From JAYUHK01 sp043767025 (GTDB lineage Bacteria > Bacteroidota > Bacteroidia > Chitinophagales > Saprospiraceae), in contig JAYUHK010000140.1 in the NCBI GenBank assembly GCA_043767025.1, forward strand, positions 1 through 44,110: a stretch of DNA of 44,110 nt, written 5' to 3'. The notes under the pieces are model-generated. The model made no database searches. It had not been told where the DNA came from and worked only from the letters and a program-made list of their open reading frames with translations. Positions 26,334 to 33,451 of the stretch are shown here, piece after piece. The number at the start of each line of letters is the position of its first letter. The first letter of the stretch is position 1. A program made the translations under genes and the position numbers.

Positions 26334-26804
26334 TTATTGTTTTTGTTGTATTTTTAGCAATTCTTGCGCGTCCAACTGGTCTTTAATCCGATGCGATTGT
26401 TGTTTGGAAGTTAGCAAATGATTGAAGTGTAAAAAATACATTTCTATATTTCCGATGTTGCTGCGCTCCGCTAATTGGTAACATTCTTCAAAATCAATTT
26501 GCTCAAAACCTAAAATTTTTCCCATCAAATCCATATAAGTGCCATCGTTCAGCATTATCTCACAGAAACCCGGCACGAACTCGGCAGTCATTAATTCGTC
26601 TATCTTGCCAAGACCAATTTTTTCAAGCGCGTTTATCAAATTTCGTCTGTTTTGGGGAGAATCTTCCAACCAAATATCGACATCGCTCGTGACCCGCGCG
26701 TAGCCGTGAAAATTAGTCGCAAAACCACCTACGATTAAATAGCGCACGCCGCAATTTTGAAAAGATGCCAGACACTCCAAAAAAGATTCGTCGTAAATAT
26801 CCAT
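26334..26804 (-). CDS. Nucleotidyltransferase-fold protein, possible antitoxin or toxin of a two-gene module
   Basis: The 156-residue protein has a nucleotidyltransferase fold. VGGFATNFHGYARVTSDVDIW gives the glycine pair and D41/D43, and YMDLMGKI offers the third acid. It resembles the AbiEii/MenA-like and DUF6036 groups. The gene before it, coding for 65 residues, ends at the base next to its start, so the two form a unit. Such pairs are usually taken as toxin-antitoxin or regulatory modules. I cannot say which partner does what. It interrupts the capsule operon between the outer-membrane protein gene and tviB. Confidence 0.7.
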   Translation of the reverse strand: MDIYDESFLECLASFQNCGVRYLIVGGFATNFHGYARVTSDVDIWLEDSPQNRRNLINALEKIGLGKIDELMTAEFVPGFCEIMLNDGTYMDLMGKILGFEQIDFEECYQLAERSNIGNIEMYFLHFNHLLTSKQQSHRIKDQLDAQELLKIQQKQ

Positions 26805-27002
26805 TTACTTTTTTTTCAGGCTCAACAACAATCCTTTGCCTTCGGGAACTTTGAGTGGTTTGCCGCCGTTCATTTTCCGTGCCATCGCTTGAAGGCGAAA
26901 CAGGTGTTCCAATCTTTCGCTGGGACTGCGGGCGAGGTTGCGCTCCCTGCGCTCTTGCTCAATCGCTTCCAAGTCGGGATTCTTACGAATAGTTATTTTC
27001 AT
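26805..27002 (-). CDS. Small basic protein paired with a nucleotidyltransferase
   Basis: The 65-residue protein is very rich in Arg and Lys, with a helical middle (RSPSERLEHLFRLQAMARKM) and a short tail GGKPLKVPEGKG. It resembles small proteins that I associate with genomic neighbours of nucleotidyltransferases, but no function is known to me. Its stop is directly followed by the ATG of the nucleotidyltransferase gene, and it begins seven bases after the outer-membrane protein gene. A partner or substrate of the nucleotidyltransferase is the simplest idea. Confidence 0.65.
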   Translation of the reverse strand: MKITIRKNPDLEAIEQERRERNLARSPSERLEHLFRLQAMARKMNGGKPLKVPEGKGLLLSLKKK

Positions 27003-27009
27003 ATTGGCA

Positions 27010-28812
27010 CTAAAAATCTCTCATGCGTGGCAAAAAATTAATTCGCACGCCGCCACCTACATAAGTGGTTTTGTCAGCTGTGTTCAGCTTGTCCGTCCGA
27101 AGTTGCACCTGCAAGTAAAGGTGATAATTTTGATAAAATTCATAACTCGCATCAGCTTGTACGGACGTAACATTTTTCAGATTGCCTTGCCCAATAAAGT
27201 TGCCGTAGTCGGCATTTCGGGTTTCGTAAGTTTTCGTAATATTTCCACCGTTGTTGTCGGTCGCTGAAAAATCGTCCCCAAATTTATAATTCATAACCTG
27301 CGCTCGGAAGAGGATTTTTGCCGTCGGCGCATAATTTACTTTGAATATAAATTCTTTAAAATTGGCTCCGAGCGGGTGCGCCAAAGGCAGATTGTTGTGT
27401 GTGAAATTGCCTACGGAGTCGCCGTGCGTGTAGGTATAAGGGCGCACTTGGTTGTATTCGGCTTGCAGGTCAAGATGCTCCACCCCGAAAGCGTTGAAAT
27501 ATTTGATGCCCGCTTGAATGCCGTATTTATTTCCCCACCAGCCACGTCCGCTGCCGAAAAGTTCTTTCGCCACAAATTCATCTAATAAAAACTGCGAATA
27601 AACTGAAAAATGATTCAAAAAATTCCATCGGGCATTCGCGCCCAACATCACATTATCGGGACTTCCGATGGAGTGTTCGACGGCGCGGTAAATGATAAGC
27701 GGATTGAGATATTGGAGTTCAAAATAATTTTTTCGACCAAAAATCACGGTTTCAAAAATTCCTACGCTGATGTTTTTTGTCAGATTGGCACTCAAATAAT
27801 GCGCCGCAAAATACTTTTTATCCCCCAACCTATCGCCAGAGCTGTTGGCGGGATTGACTCCGAGTTCGGCAAAAATATTTTGGTAGTGAAGTTTCCAAAA
27901 CCGTGTATTGAGTTTGAGATACAGATAGTTGGGCGCGAAATCGGATAAAAAAAGCGAGCGGTAGCCGTCGCCGATAAAGTTGGGTCCGTGACCAAGTTGG
28001 ACGCTGACGTGCTTGCTGATGTGTACGCCGAGGTAGCCAGTCGCTCGAAAATAATCGTAGCCCTGAAATTTGTTGGACACACGGCTCGTATAACTTTTGT
28101 AAAATCCCGCTTGCGGCACAGAGTTAAATTTTTGGACATATTCGGTCAGGTATTTGGGGTAGCTTTCCTGATTTTCGAGCAGTTCGGTGTGAAAATAAAT
28201 CCGCTCGTCCAAGCCCCCGTGCAGCGTAAATCCACGCGTATTGCTGATGACCAAATTTTTATTTTGAAGGTCTTTGCCCACCGAAAAATTCAGGATAGGG
28301 TTCAGGCGCACATAAAAATCTTTGCGGTCGTACTCCCACAAATTAGCAGGTGTTTTGTAAAAATAACCCAAGACTGGTTTTTCTCTTTCTTCATAAAGGT
28401 TGCTTTCGCTGCCGCCTGCTGTCGTCGTTTTTTCTTTTTCGTAAGAATAAAAAGTGGCGTTGGGCGACGAAGCTGCCGTATCAATACGAGCCACAGACTC
28501 TGTCACGCTGTTGCGGTTATTTCCTTTTTTTCCTATCGTCCATTCGTTGTTATTGCGGTAAATATCTCTCAAATCGAACTTATCAAGTGGTGAAAGCACG
28601 CCCAAACTATCCGCTTTTAGGGCAGTTTCGACGGCATCTTTTCGGTAAAAACCCTTTAACGAAAGGTGCAAATCATCGTTTCCACCATACAAAATTTGCA
28701 AACGCTCTACAATTTCTTCTTCCCGCGAGTGAATAGGAAGCTGACTGCTTTGAGCAAATACTTGACAAGCCAAAGCTATAAATAATAAAAAAGGAGTAAA
28801 TATTTTAGTCAC
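27010..28812 (-). CDS. Outer-membrane beta-barrel protein, RemB/Wzi capsule-assembly type
   Basis: A 600-residue exported protein with a signal peptide (about residues 1-20, cleavage near VFAQ) and a long series of amphipathic strands. GHGPNFIGDGYRSLFLSDFAP and YLKLNTRFWKLHYQNIF are typical of the RemB/Wzi group. Wzi helps attach or assemble capsule at the outer membrane. RemB affects gliding in Flavobacterium. Its C-terminus ends in an aromatic residue (RDF), as expected for a barrel. The start is GTG. The location inside the polysaccharide operon supports a role in surface display of the polymer. Confidence 0.78.
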   Translation of the reverse strand: MTKIFTPFLLFIALACQVFAQSSQLPIHSREEEIVERLQILYGGNDDLHLSLKGFYRKDAVETALKADSLGVLSPLDKFDLRDIYRNNNEWTIGKKGNNRNSVTESVARIDTAASSPNATFYSYEKEKTTTAGGSESNLYEEREKPVLGYFYKTPANLWEYDRKDFYVRLNPILNFSVGKDLQNKNLVISNTRGFTLHGGLDERIYFHTELLENQESYPKYLTEYVQKFNSVPQAGFYKSYTSRVSNKFQGYDYFRATGYLGVHISKHVSVQLGHGPNFIGDGYRSLFLSDFAPNYLYLKLNTRFWKLHYQNIFAELGVNPANSSGDRLGDKKYFAAHYLSANLTKNISVGIFETVIFGRKNYFELQYLNPLIIYRAVEHSIGSPDNVMLGANARWNFLNHFSVYSQFLLDEFVAKELFGSGRGWWGNKYGIQAGIKYFNAFGVEHLDLQAEYNQVRPYTYTHGDSVGNFTHNNLPLAHPLGANFKEFIFKVNYAPTAKILFRAQVMNYKFGDDFSATDNNGGNITKTYETRNADYGNFIGQGNLKNVTSVQADASYEFYQNYHLYLQVQLRTDKLNTADKTTYVGGGVRINFLPRMRDF

Positions 28813-28826
28813 AAAATTGTTTTATT

Positions 28827-29015
28827 TTAATTTATATTATCTTTTATTTCTTCATTTATTTCAGAAATAAGGCGTTTTATTTCAGTATTTGAGATATTTC
28901 CAAGTTCGGATTTATCAAATATCGCTGCTAAAAAAATTACCAAAAGTTCTTTTTTATCGAGTAGTAAAGTTTTAATTTCCAACAAATATGTAATTATCCG
29001 AAGTCCGCCACTTTT
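28827..29015 (-). pseudogene. C-terminal fragment of a RelE/ParE-type toxin
   Basis: Between the antitoxin stop and the outer-membrane gene, an open frame of 62 codons without a start reads KSGGLRIITYLLEIKTLLLD and then, after 14 residues, FDKSE and a helical tail ending in NIN. GG-x-R-[IV]-ITY and the later [IY]-[YF]-DKSE are the signature C-terminal half of a common RelE-superfamily toxin. The N-terminal half is missing. The antitoxin gene overlaps the fragment by two bases and ends NGKSL, so a deletion probably joined the antitoxin tail to the middle of the toxin. The toxin should be dead. Confidence 0.72.
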
Positions 29016-29202
29016 ACAACGACTTTCCGTTTTTTATTTGGTGAATTTCGGTAAATGCAATCTTTAACTTATTTTTAACTGCTATTTTCAACTCTATTTT
29101 TTTATAATCCTCAACAAATTTTTCCCAATCTCTTGCATCTATTTGAACAAAGGATTTTTTTCCGTGAGTGTCTAAAACATAATTTGCGGTTGGCAGAATC
29201 AT
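29014..29202 (-). CDS. Antitoxin-like protein, probably truncated
   Basis: The 62-residue protein ends LKIAFTEIHQIKNGKSL, the recognisable end region of small antitoxins paired with RelE-type toxins, where usually 10-15 further residues follow. The N-terminal part (THGKKSFVQIDARDWEKFVEDYKKIE) fits a Phd/YefM-like DNA-binding and dimerisation region. The gene lies six bases behind ugd and runs into the toxin fragment. The 3' end was likely cut by the same deletion that removed the toxin start. Confidence 0.6.
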   Translation of the reverse strand: MILPTANYVLDTHGKKSFVQIDARDWEKFVEDYKKIELKIAVKNKLKIAFTEIHQIKNGKSL

Positions 29203-29208
29203 AATTTA

Positions 29209-30540
29209 TTATTTTGCATTTTTTTTGGTACCAACTATTTCGCGACCAATACTTTCGTAGTAAAAATTTTCTTCTTGGATTTGCTCCAAATCGTAGAGAT
29301 TTCTTCCGTCAAAAATAATCGGATTTTTGAGCAATTCTCTCATTACCTTGAAGCTCGGAGTCCGAAAAACGCTCCACTCCGTCGCTATCGCCAGCGCGTC
29401 GGCGGAGATAAGAGCTTCGTACTGGTCGGCAGCATAAAAAATGCGGTCGCCGTATATTTTTTTGACATTTTCCATCGCTTCGGGATCAAAAACTTTCACA
29501 GTCGCCCCTACATTCAGCAGCTCATCAATCATATTCAAAGCGGGAGCTTCCCGAATATCGTCGGTGTTGGGTTTGAAAGCCAAGCCCCACAAAGCGATTG
29601 TTTTTCCTTGTAAATTATCGCCGAAATAGTTTTTTATTTTTCGTGTCAAAGTGTGTTTCTGCCGTGCATTGACGGACATTACTGCGTTGAGAATCGAAAA
29701 TTCGTAGCGATTTTCTTCCGCCGTCATCGCCAACGCTTGTACGTCTTTCGGAAAACACGAGCCGCCATATCCGATGCCCGGAAACAAAAATCGCTTACCA
29801 ATCCGAGCGTCGCTGCCCATTCCGATGCGCACCATATCCACATTCGCACCTACTTTTTCGCAAAGATTGGCGATTTCATTCATAAAAGAAATGCGGGTGG
29901 CGAGATAAGAGTTGGCAGCGTATTTGGTCATCTCTGCCGAGCGTTCATCCATAAAAATAATCGGATTTCCCTGTCGGACGAAGGGTTCGTAAAGCTGTCG
30001 CATCTTCTTTTTCGCTCGCTCCGAACTCGTCCCAATCACCACTCTGTCCGGCTTCAAAAAATCATCTACCGCCACGCCTTCGCGCAAAAATTCGGGATTA
30101 GAAACCACGTCGAACAAGCTGACATCAAGCGTTTTCGCCAACGCATCGTGTACTTTTTCGGAAGTCCCAACGGGAACGGTACTTTTGTCGATTATCACTT
30201 TATACTCCGTAATAATGCCCGCCAACTGTTTGGCTGCGCCTAAAATGTAAGACAAATCGGCGGCACCATCTTCGCCGGGCGGCGTAGGAAGCGCGAGAAA
30301 AATGATTTCGGACTGAGCCACCGCCGCCGCCAAATCGGTCGTAAAATGCAAACGTCCCTGCTTGGTGTTGCGCTCAAAAAGCGACTCCAATCCGGGTTCG
30401 TAAATCGGTACTTCGCCAGCCTGCATTCGCTTGACTTTTTGCTCGTCAATGTCCACACAAACGACGTGATTACCTGTTTCTGCGAAACAAGTACCCGTCA
30501 CCAAACCAACATATCCGGTTCCTACGACTGCAATATTCAT
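29209..30540 (-). CDS. ugd: UDP-glucose 6-dehydrogenase
   Basis: A 443-residue dehydrogenase of the UDP-glucose type. VVGTGYVGLVTGTCFAETG binds NAD, DKSTVPVGTSEKV and NPEFLREG are conserved, and the catalytic cysteine is C262 in GYGGSCFPKD. It makes UDP-glucuronic acid, a direct precursor for acidic capsules and for other uronic acids. Together with tviB it gives the locus two separate routes to uronic acids. A 146-base structured gap separates it from upxY, so its expression may be adjusted there. Confidence 0.92.
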   Translation of the reverse strand: MNIAVVGTGYVGLVTGTCFAETGNHVVCVDIDEQKVKRMQAGEVPIYEPGLESLFERNTKQGRLHFTTDLAAAVAQSEIIFLALPTPPGEDGAADLSYILGAAKQLAGIITEYKVIIDKSTVPVGTSEKVHDALAKTLDVSLFDVVSNPEFLREGVAVDDFLKPDRVVIGTSSERAKKKMRQLYEPFVRQGNPIIFMDERSAEMTKYAANSYLATRISFMNEIANLCEKVGANVDMVRIGMGSDARIGKRFLFPGIGYGGSCFPKDVQALAMTAEENRYEFSILNAVMSVNARQKHTLTRKIKNYFGDNLQGKTIALWGLAFKPNTDDIREAPALNMIDELLNVGATVKVFDPEAMENVKKIYGDRIFYAADQYEALISADALAIATEWSVFRTPSFKVMRELLKNPIIFDGRNLYDLEQIQEENFYYESIGREIVGTKKNAK

Positions 30541-30686
30541 ATAAAAAAGGGAAAAAATAAAATGGCTTCGCCGTTGATATGTCGCAGGGACTTATCGCCA
30601 TTTAGGAATAAAATAATAAAGATTTGCTTGCGAAGCCTTCGCAAACGAAGTGAAATTTTTTTCACAATATACTGATTAACAACAGA
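30541..30686 (-). promoter_or_regulatory. Structured intergenic leader between upxY and ugd
   Basis: The gap contains several inverted repeats. AAATGGC at 30560-30566 pairs with GCCATTT at 30597-30603 and encloses a small GGC-TTC-GCC hairpin. TTGCGAA at 30628-30634 pairs with TTCGCAA at 30638-30644 across a 3-base loop. GTGAAA/TTTCAC forms a third hairpin around 30650-30665. No reading frame or promoter match was found. It may be an attenuator, an RNA-processing site or a REP-like repeat. Confidence 0.45.
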
Positions 30687-31220
30687 TTATACTTTTTCTA
30701 ACAAAGTCGTATCAACGGTCAAAATCATGGAGTAACCCAAACTTTCCAACTCAATAACCATCTTATTTTTGCCTTTGGACGCAACGAGTTTGCCCTCTAA
30801 CCCAAATAAATTTCCGCTCGCAATTCGGACTTTGTCGCCTTCCAAAAAACTTGTTTTTTCGACTTCTATTTCTGCCGTTTCATCGCCTACTATGCGGCGC
30901 AAAATATCTATTTCAGCCTCTGGAATAGCGATTAAATTGCGTGAAAACTTAACGAAATTGAGTATGTGTTCTGTTTCCAAAACCTTTATATAGTCCGATT
31001 TTATAATTTTCACAAACACATAACCACCAATCAAAGGCAATTCGACAAGCCGAATTTTTCGGGTATATTTTCGCACCTTTTTTTGAATCGGCAAGTACGA
31101 CTCCACCTGTTTGTGCGCCAACTGACTGACCACTATTTTTTCTGCTTTGGGTCGAGTATAGACTGCAAACCAACGATGCTCGACGGTATCTAATTGATTC
31201 TCAATCGCTTGCGATTTCAT
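30687..31220 (-). CDS. upxY: UpxY-family transcription antiterminator (NusG paralogue)
   Basis: The 177-residue protein has an N-terminal NGN domain (WFAVYTRPKAEKIVVSQL, then LPLIGGYVFVKI) and a C-terminal KOW-like domain after GDKVRIASGNLFGLEGKL. UpxY proteins of Bacteroides promote read-through of long capsule operons and usually are the first gene. Here it is the fourth gene of the unit, directly abutting the WbpB-like gene with no gap. It likely allows RNA polymerase to reach the distal end of this 33-kb operon. The sequence it recognises is unknown. Confidence 0.85.
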   Translation of the reverse strand: MKSQAIENQLDTVEHRWFAVYTRPKAEKIVVSQLAHKQVESYLPIQKKVRKYTRKIRLVELPLIGGYVFVKIIKSDYIKVLETEHILNFVKFSRNLIAIPEAEIDILRRIVGDETAEIEVEKTSFLEGDKVRIASGNLFGLEGKLVASKGKNKMVIELESLGYSMILTVDTTLLEKV

Positions 31221-32210
31221 TTATGGTCTGATTTGATAAATTCTTTCAATTATTTCTACTACTTTCATGCCTTCTGCTGCGTTGGTCGTCGCAACGTTTT
31301 TATGGTTCAAGACATCTACAACGTTTTGTATCACAAAAACGTGATTATTTTTTATATTTATTGTCTGAATTTCTTCCAACTCATAATTTTCGACATGACA
31401 ATATTCCAATTTTTCCATGTACTGCCCTGCCACTTTTATACTGCCTTTGCTGCCAATAATAGTTATCGAGCTTTCCAAATTTTTGTCCCAGACGGCGGTA
31501 GAATATTGCAAAGTACCAGAGCCTCCGCTCAAAAAATCGAACAAGACAAAACCTGAATCTTCAAATTGTATAGAGTGTTGGTGCGCAAAATTGAACAGTC
31601 GAGATTGAATATTTGTGACATCTCCAAAAAGCCAAAAAAGCATATCTACGAAATGTGAAAACTGTGTAAAAAGTGTTCCGCCGTCCAATTTTTTGTCGCC
31701 ATGCCAGCTATGTTGTTGATTATCAGCTTTGTAGTATTTATCATCTCTATTCCAAAAGCAATTTGTTTGAACCAAAAAAATATCGCCCAATCGCTTTTCG
31801 TGAATCATTTTTTTTAGCCAAACCGAAATCGGTGCGTATCTATTTTGCATGACTCCAAAAATATGACGACCTACTTGAGCAGCTTTAAAAATCATCGCTT
31901 CGCAATCCGACTGCCTCAAAGCCATTGGTTTTTCGCAAACGATATGCTTTTGGTAATCAAGAGCCAAAAGCGACTGCGCGGCGTGCAAACCACTCGGAGA
32001 ACAGATACAAACTACATCAATTTCGGCACAATTTTGTAGCATTTGCTCTAAATCGTCAAACACAGAAACGCCGTAACTCTCCGAAGAATGATTTTTATCT
32101 ATGTCGCAAATTGCTATTAATTTACAATTTTTATTCGCCGAAATCACTTCCGCGTGGCGTTTTCCAATATGTCCGAAGCCAACGACGGCAAAATTAACAA
32201 TCGTATCCAT
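31221..32210 (-). CDS. wbpB: Gfo/Idh/MocA dehydrogenase, WbpB/WlbA type
   Basis: A 329-residue NAD-dependent sugar oxidoreductase. GFGHIGKRHAEVI binds the cofactor, CEKPMALRQSDCE carries the EKP motif, and MQNRYAP, CFWNRDDKYY and GGTLFTQFSHFVDMLFWLFG match the WbpB/WlbA group closely. Those enzymes oxidise C3 of UDP-GlcNAcA, and WbpE then aminates it and WbpD acetylates it. A WbpD-like gene lies seven bases upstream, but no WbpE-like aminotransferase is in the window. The 3' end abuts upxY. Confidence 0.85.
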   Translation of the reverse strand: MDTIVNFAVVGFGHIGKRHAEVISANKNCKLIAICDIDKNHSSESYGVSVFDDLEQMLQNCAEIDVVCICSPSGLHAAQSLLALDYQKHIVCEKPMALRQSDCEAMIFKAAQVGRHIFGVMQNRYAPISVWLKKMIHEKRLGDIFLVQTNCFWNRDDKYYKADNQQHSWHGDKKLDGGTLFTQFSHFVDMLFWLFGDVTNIQSRLFNFAHQHSIQFEDSGFVLFDFLSGGSGTLQYSTAVWDKNLESSITIIGSKGSIKVAGQYMEKLEYCHVENYELEEIQTINIKNNHVFVIQNVVDVLNHKNVATTNAAEGMKVVEIIERIYQIRP

Positions 32211-32217
32211 TTTATTT

Positions 32218-32805
32218 TTAAAATTCGATTTTTTGCACTATATTTCCTATCAATTCATACTTTTCGCCGCTTTCTTTACAAGTCGCTGTTTCGTTTTCGC
32301 CAAACTTTAAGCGATGTCCATATTCGCTGACCCAACCTATTTGTTTGGACGGATTACCGACCACGAGAGCGTAAGGCAAAATATTTTTTGTCACCACCGC
32401 ACCTGCGCCAATCATCGCGTATTCGCCTATCGTATTGCCGCAAACTATCGTGGCATTTGCGCCGATGCTCGCTCCTTTTTTCACAAAAGTCGGCAAAAAT
32501 TCATTTTTTCTCACTATCGCACTGCGCGGATTGATGACATTCGTAAAAACCACCGAAGGTCCCAGAAATACGTCATTTTCACAAATTACTCCAGTATAAA
32601 TCGAAATATTATTTTGCACTTTTACATTATTTCCTAATTTTACTCCGCTTGCAATTACTACATTTTGCCCAATATTGCAGTTCTCTCCAACATCGCAAGA
32701 TGTCATCAAATGGCTAAAATGCCAAATTTTTGTCCCTGCACCTATCCGACAGTTCTCGTCAATTATCGCAGTTGGGTGCGCAAAAAAGTCTTTGTTGTCT
32801 GACAT
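32218..32805 (-). CDS. wbpD: WbpD/WlbB-like N-acetyltransferase
   Basis: A 195-residue left-handed beta-helix acetyltransferase. The hexapeptide repeats run from about residue 10 to 165. KIWHFSHLM, QNNISIYTGV and FTNVINPRSAI are characteristic of WbpD/WlbB, which acetylate the 3-amino group of UDP-GlcNAc3NA using acetyl-CoA. The tail NPSKQIGWVSEYGHRL also fits. It overlaps the regulator gene by one base (TAATG) and precedes the WbpB-like gene. The substrate of this enzyme would need a WbpE activity from elsewhere. Confidence 0.85.
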   Translation of the reverse strand: MSDNKDFFAHPTAIIDENCRIGAGTKIWHFSHLMTSCDVGENCNIGQNVVIASGVKLGNNVKVQNNISIYTGVICENDVFLGPSVVFTNVINPRSAIVRKNEFLPTFVKKGASIGANATIVCGNTIGEYAMIGAGAVVTKNILPYALVVGNPSKQIGWVSEYGHRLKFGENETATCKESGEKYELIGNIVQKIEF

Positions 32806-33341
32806 TATTCTTCTTTGTTCCAGAGCAAAAATGGTTCTACTTCAAAAGTGTTCCAGTTAAGTAGCTGATATTCCATGTCACTGTATATCAAATATCTTAT
32901 TTTTCTTTTGATTATTTTTTCTACTTTTCCTACCAACTCGAGCAAGTAATTTTTATCAATCTCGCCGACAAAAATTAAGTCAATTATCGTACTGTCCAAG
33001 CCGCGCGCAAACTCGCCTACCAAATAAACGGCATCTACATCACCCAATCGCTCGATGACGTTTTCGATGATGCTGTCTAAACCGATTTGTTTGAGTAAAA
33101 TACTATGGATTTCGTTGAAAAGTGGGTGTTTTACGTTGGCACGAAACATCTTTTTATTGCCTTGCAAAAAAGAACTCAACATACCAGCTTTTTCCAAAGC
33201 GTTGAGTTCCAATCGAATAGAATTGGAGGAGTCGCCAAAATCTCCTTCTAACCCACGAAGGTAGGAAGTCGTCTTGCTGTTGAGAAAAAATTTCATCAAC
33301 AGCTTGATTCTTGTCTTGGAAGATATTAGCGTTTCTATCAT
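32805..33341 (-). CDS. Winged-helix regulator fused to a degenerate nucleotidyltransferase domain
   Basis: The first gene of the polysaccharide operon. The 178-residue protein has an N-terminal winged-helix region (residues about 5-70, with SNSIRLELNALEKAGML as the probable recognition helix) and a C-terminal nucleotidyltransferase-like region. The latter keeps G109 and D121 of VGEFARGLDSTIIDLIFVG. The usual serine after the glycine is E110 and the second aspartate is I123, so catalysis is unlikely. It probably senses a ligand or a partner and binds DNA. A palindrome lies just before its start, which suggests autoregulation. Confidence 0.75.
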   Translation of the reverse strand: MIETLISSKTRIKLLMKFFLNSKTTSYLRGLEGDFGDSSNSIRLELNALEKAGMLSSFLQGNKKMFRANVKHPLFNEIHSILLKQIGLDSIIENVIERLGDVDAVYLVGEFARGLDSTIIDLIFVGEIDKNYLLELVGKVEKIIKRKIRYLIYSDMEYQLLNWNTFEVEPFLLWNKEE

Positions 33342-33348
33342 CGTTGAT

Positions 33349-33371
33349 ATTGAGTAGCAAAGTTACTCAAT
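33349..33371 (-). promoter_or_regulatory. Palindromic operator candidate over the -7 element of the capsule operon
   Basis: ATTGAGTA (33349-33356) and TACTCAAT (33364-33371) are perfect inverted repeats with a 7-base spacer, ending eight bases before the start of the regulator gene. On the minus strand the spacer region contains TAACTTTG, a full match to the Bacteroidota -7 consensus TAnnTTTG. A repressor bound here would cover the promoter. A well-spaced -33 element is not evident. Confidence 0.6.
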
Positions 33372-33378
33372 GTTAGAC

Positions 33379-33407
33379 AAAAAAAGTGCTTTCGAGTCAC
33401 TTTTTTT
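33379..33407 (-). terminator. Rho-independent terminator behind wzz
   Basis: AAAAAAAGTG (33379-33388) and CACTTTTTTT (33398-33407) form a perfect 10-bp stem with a 9-base loop and a T-run on either strand. It lies between the wzz stop and the regulator gene, and so separates the metH-wzz transcript from the capsule operon. Confidence 0.8.
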
Positions 33408-33451
33408 CGTAGAAAAATGCTTTTGTCACAAAAATTGTATATTGTGAATAA

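Noticed and set aside
33342..33451. An invertible promoter of the Bacteroides capsule type
   Set aside because: The inverted repeats are only 7 bases apart and no recombinase gene is in the window. An operator plus terminator explains the sequence.
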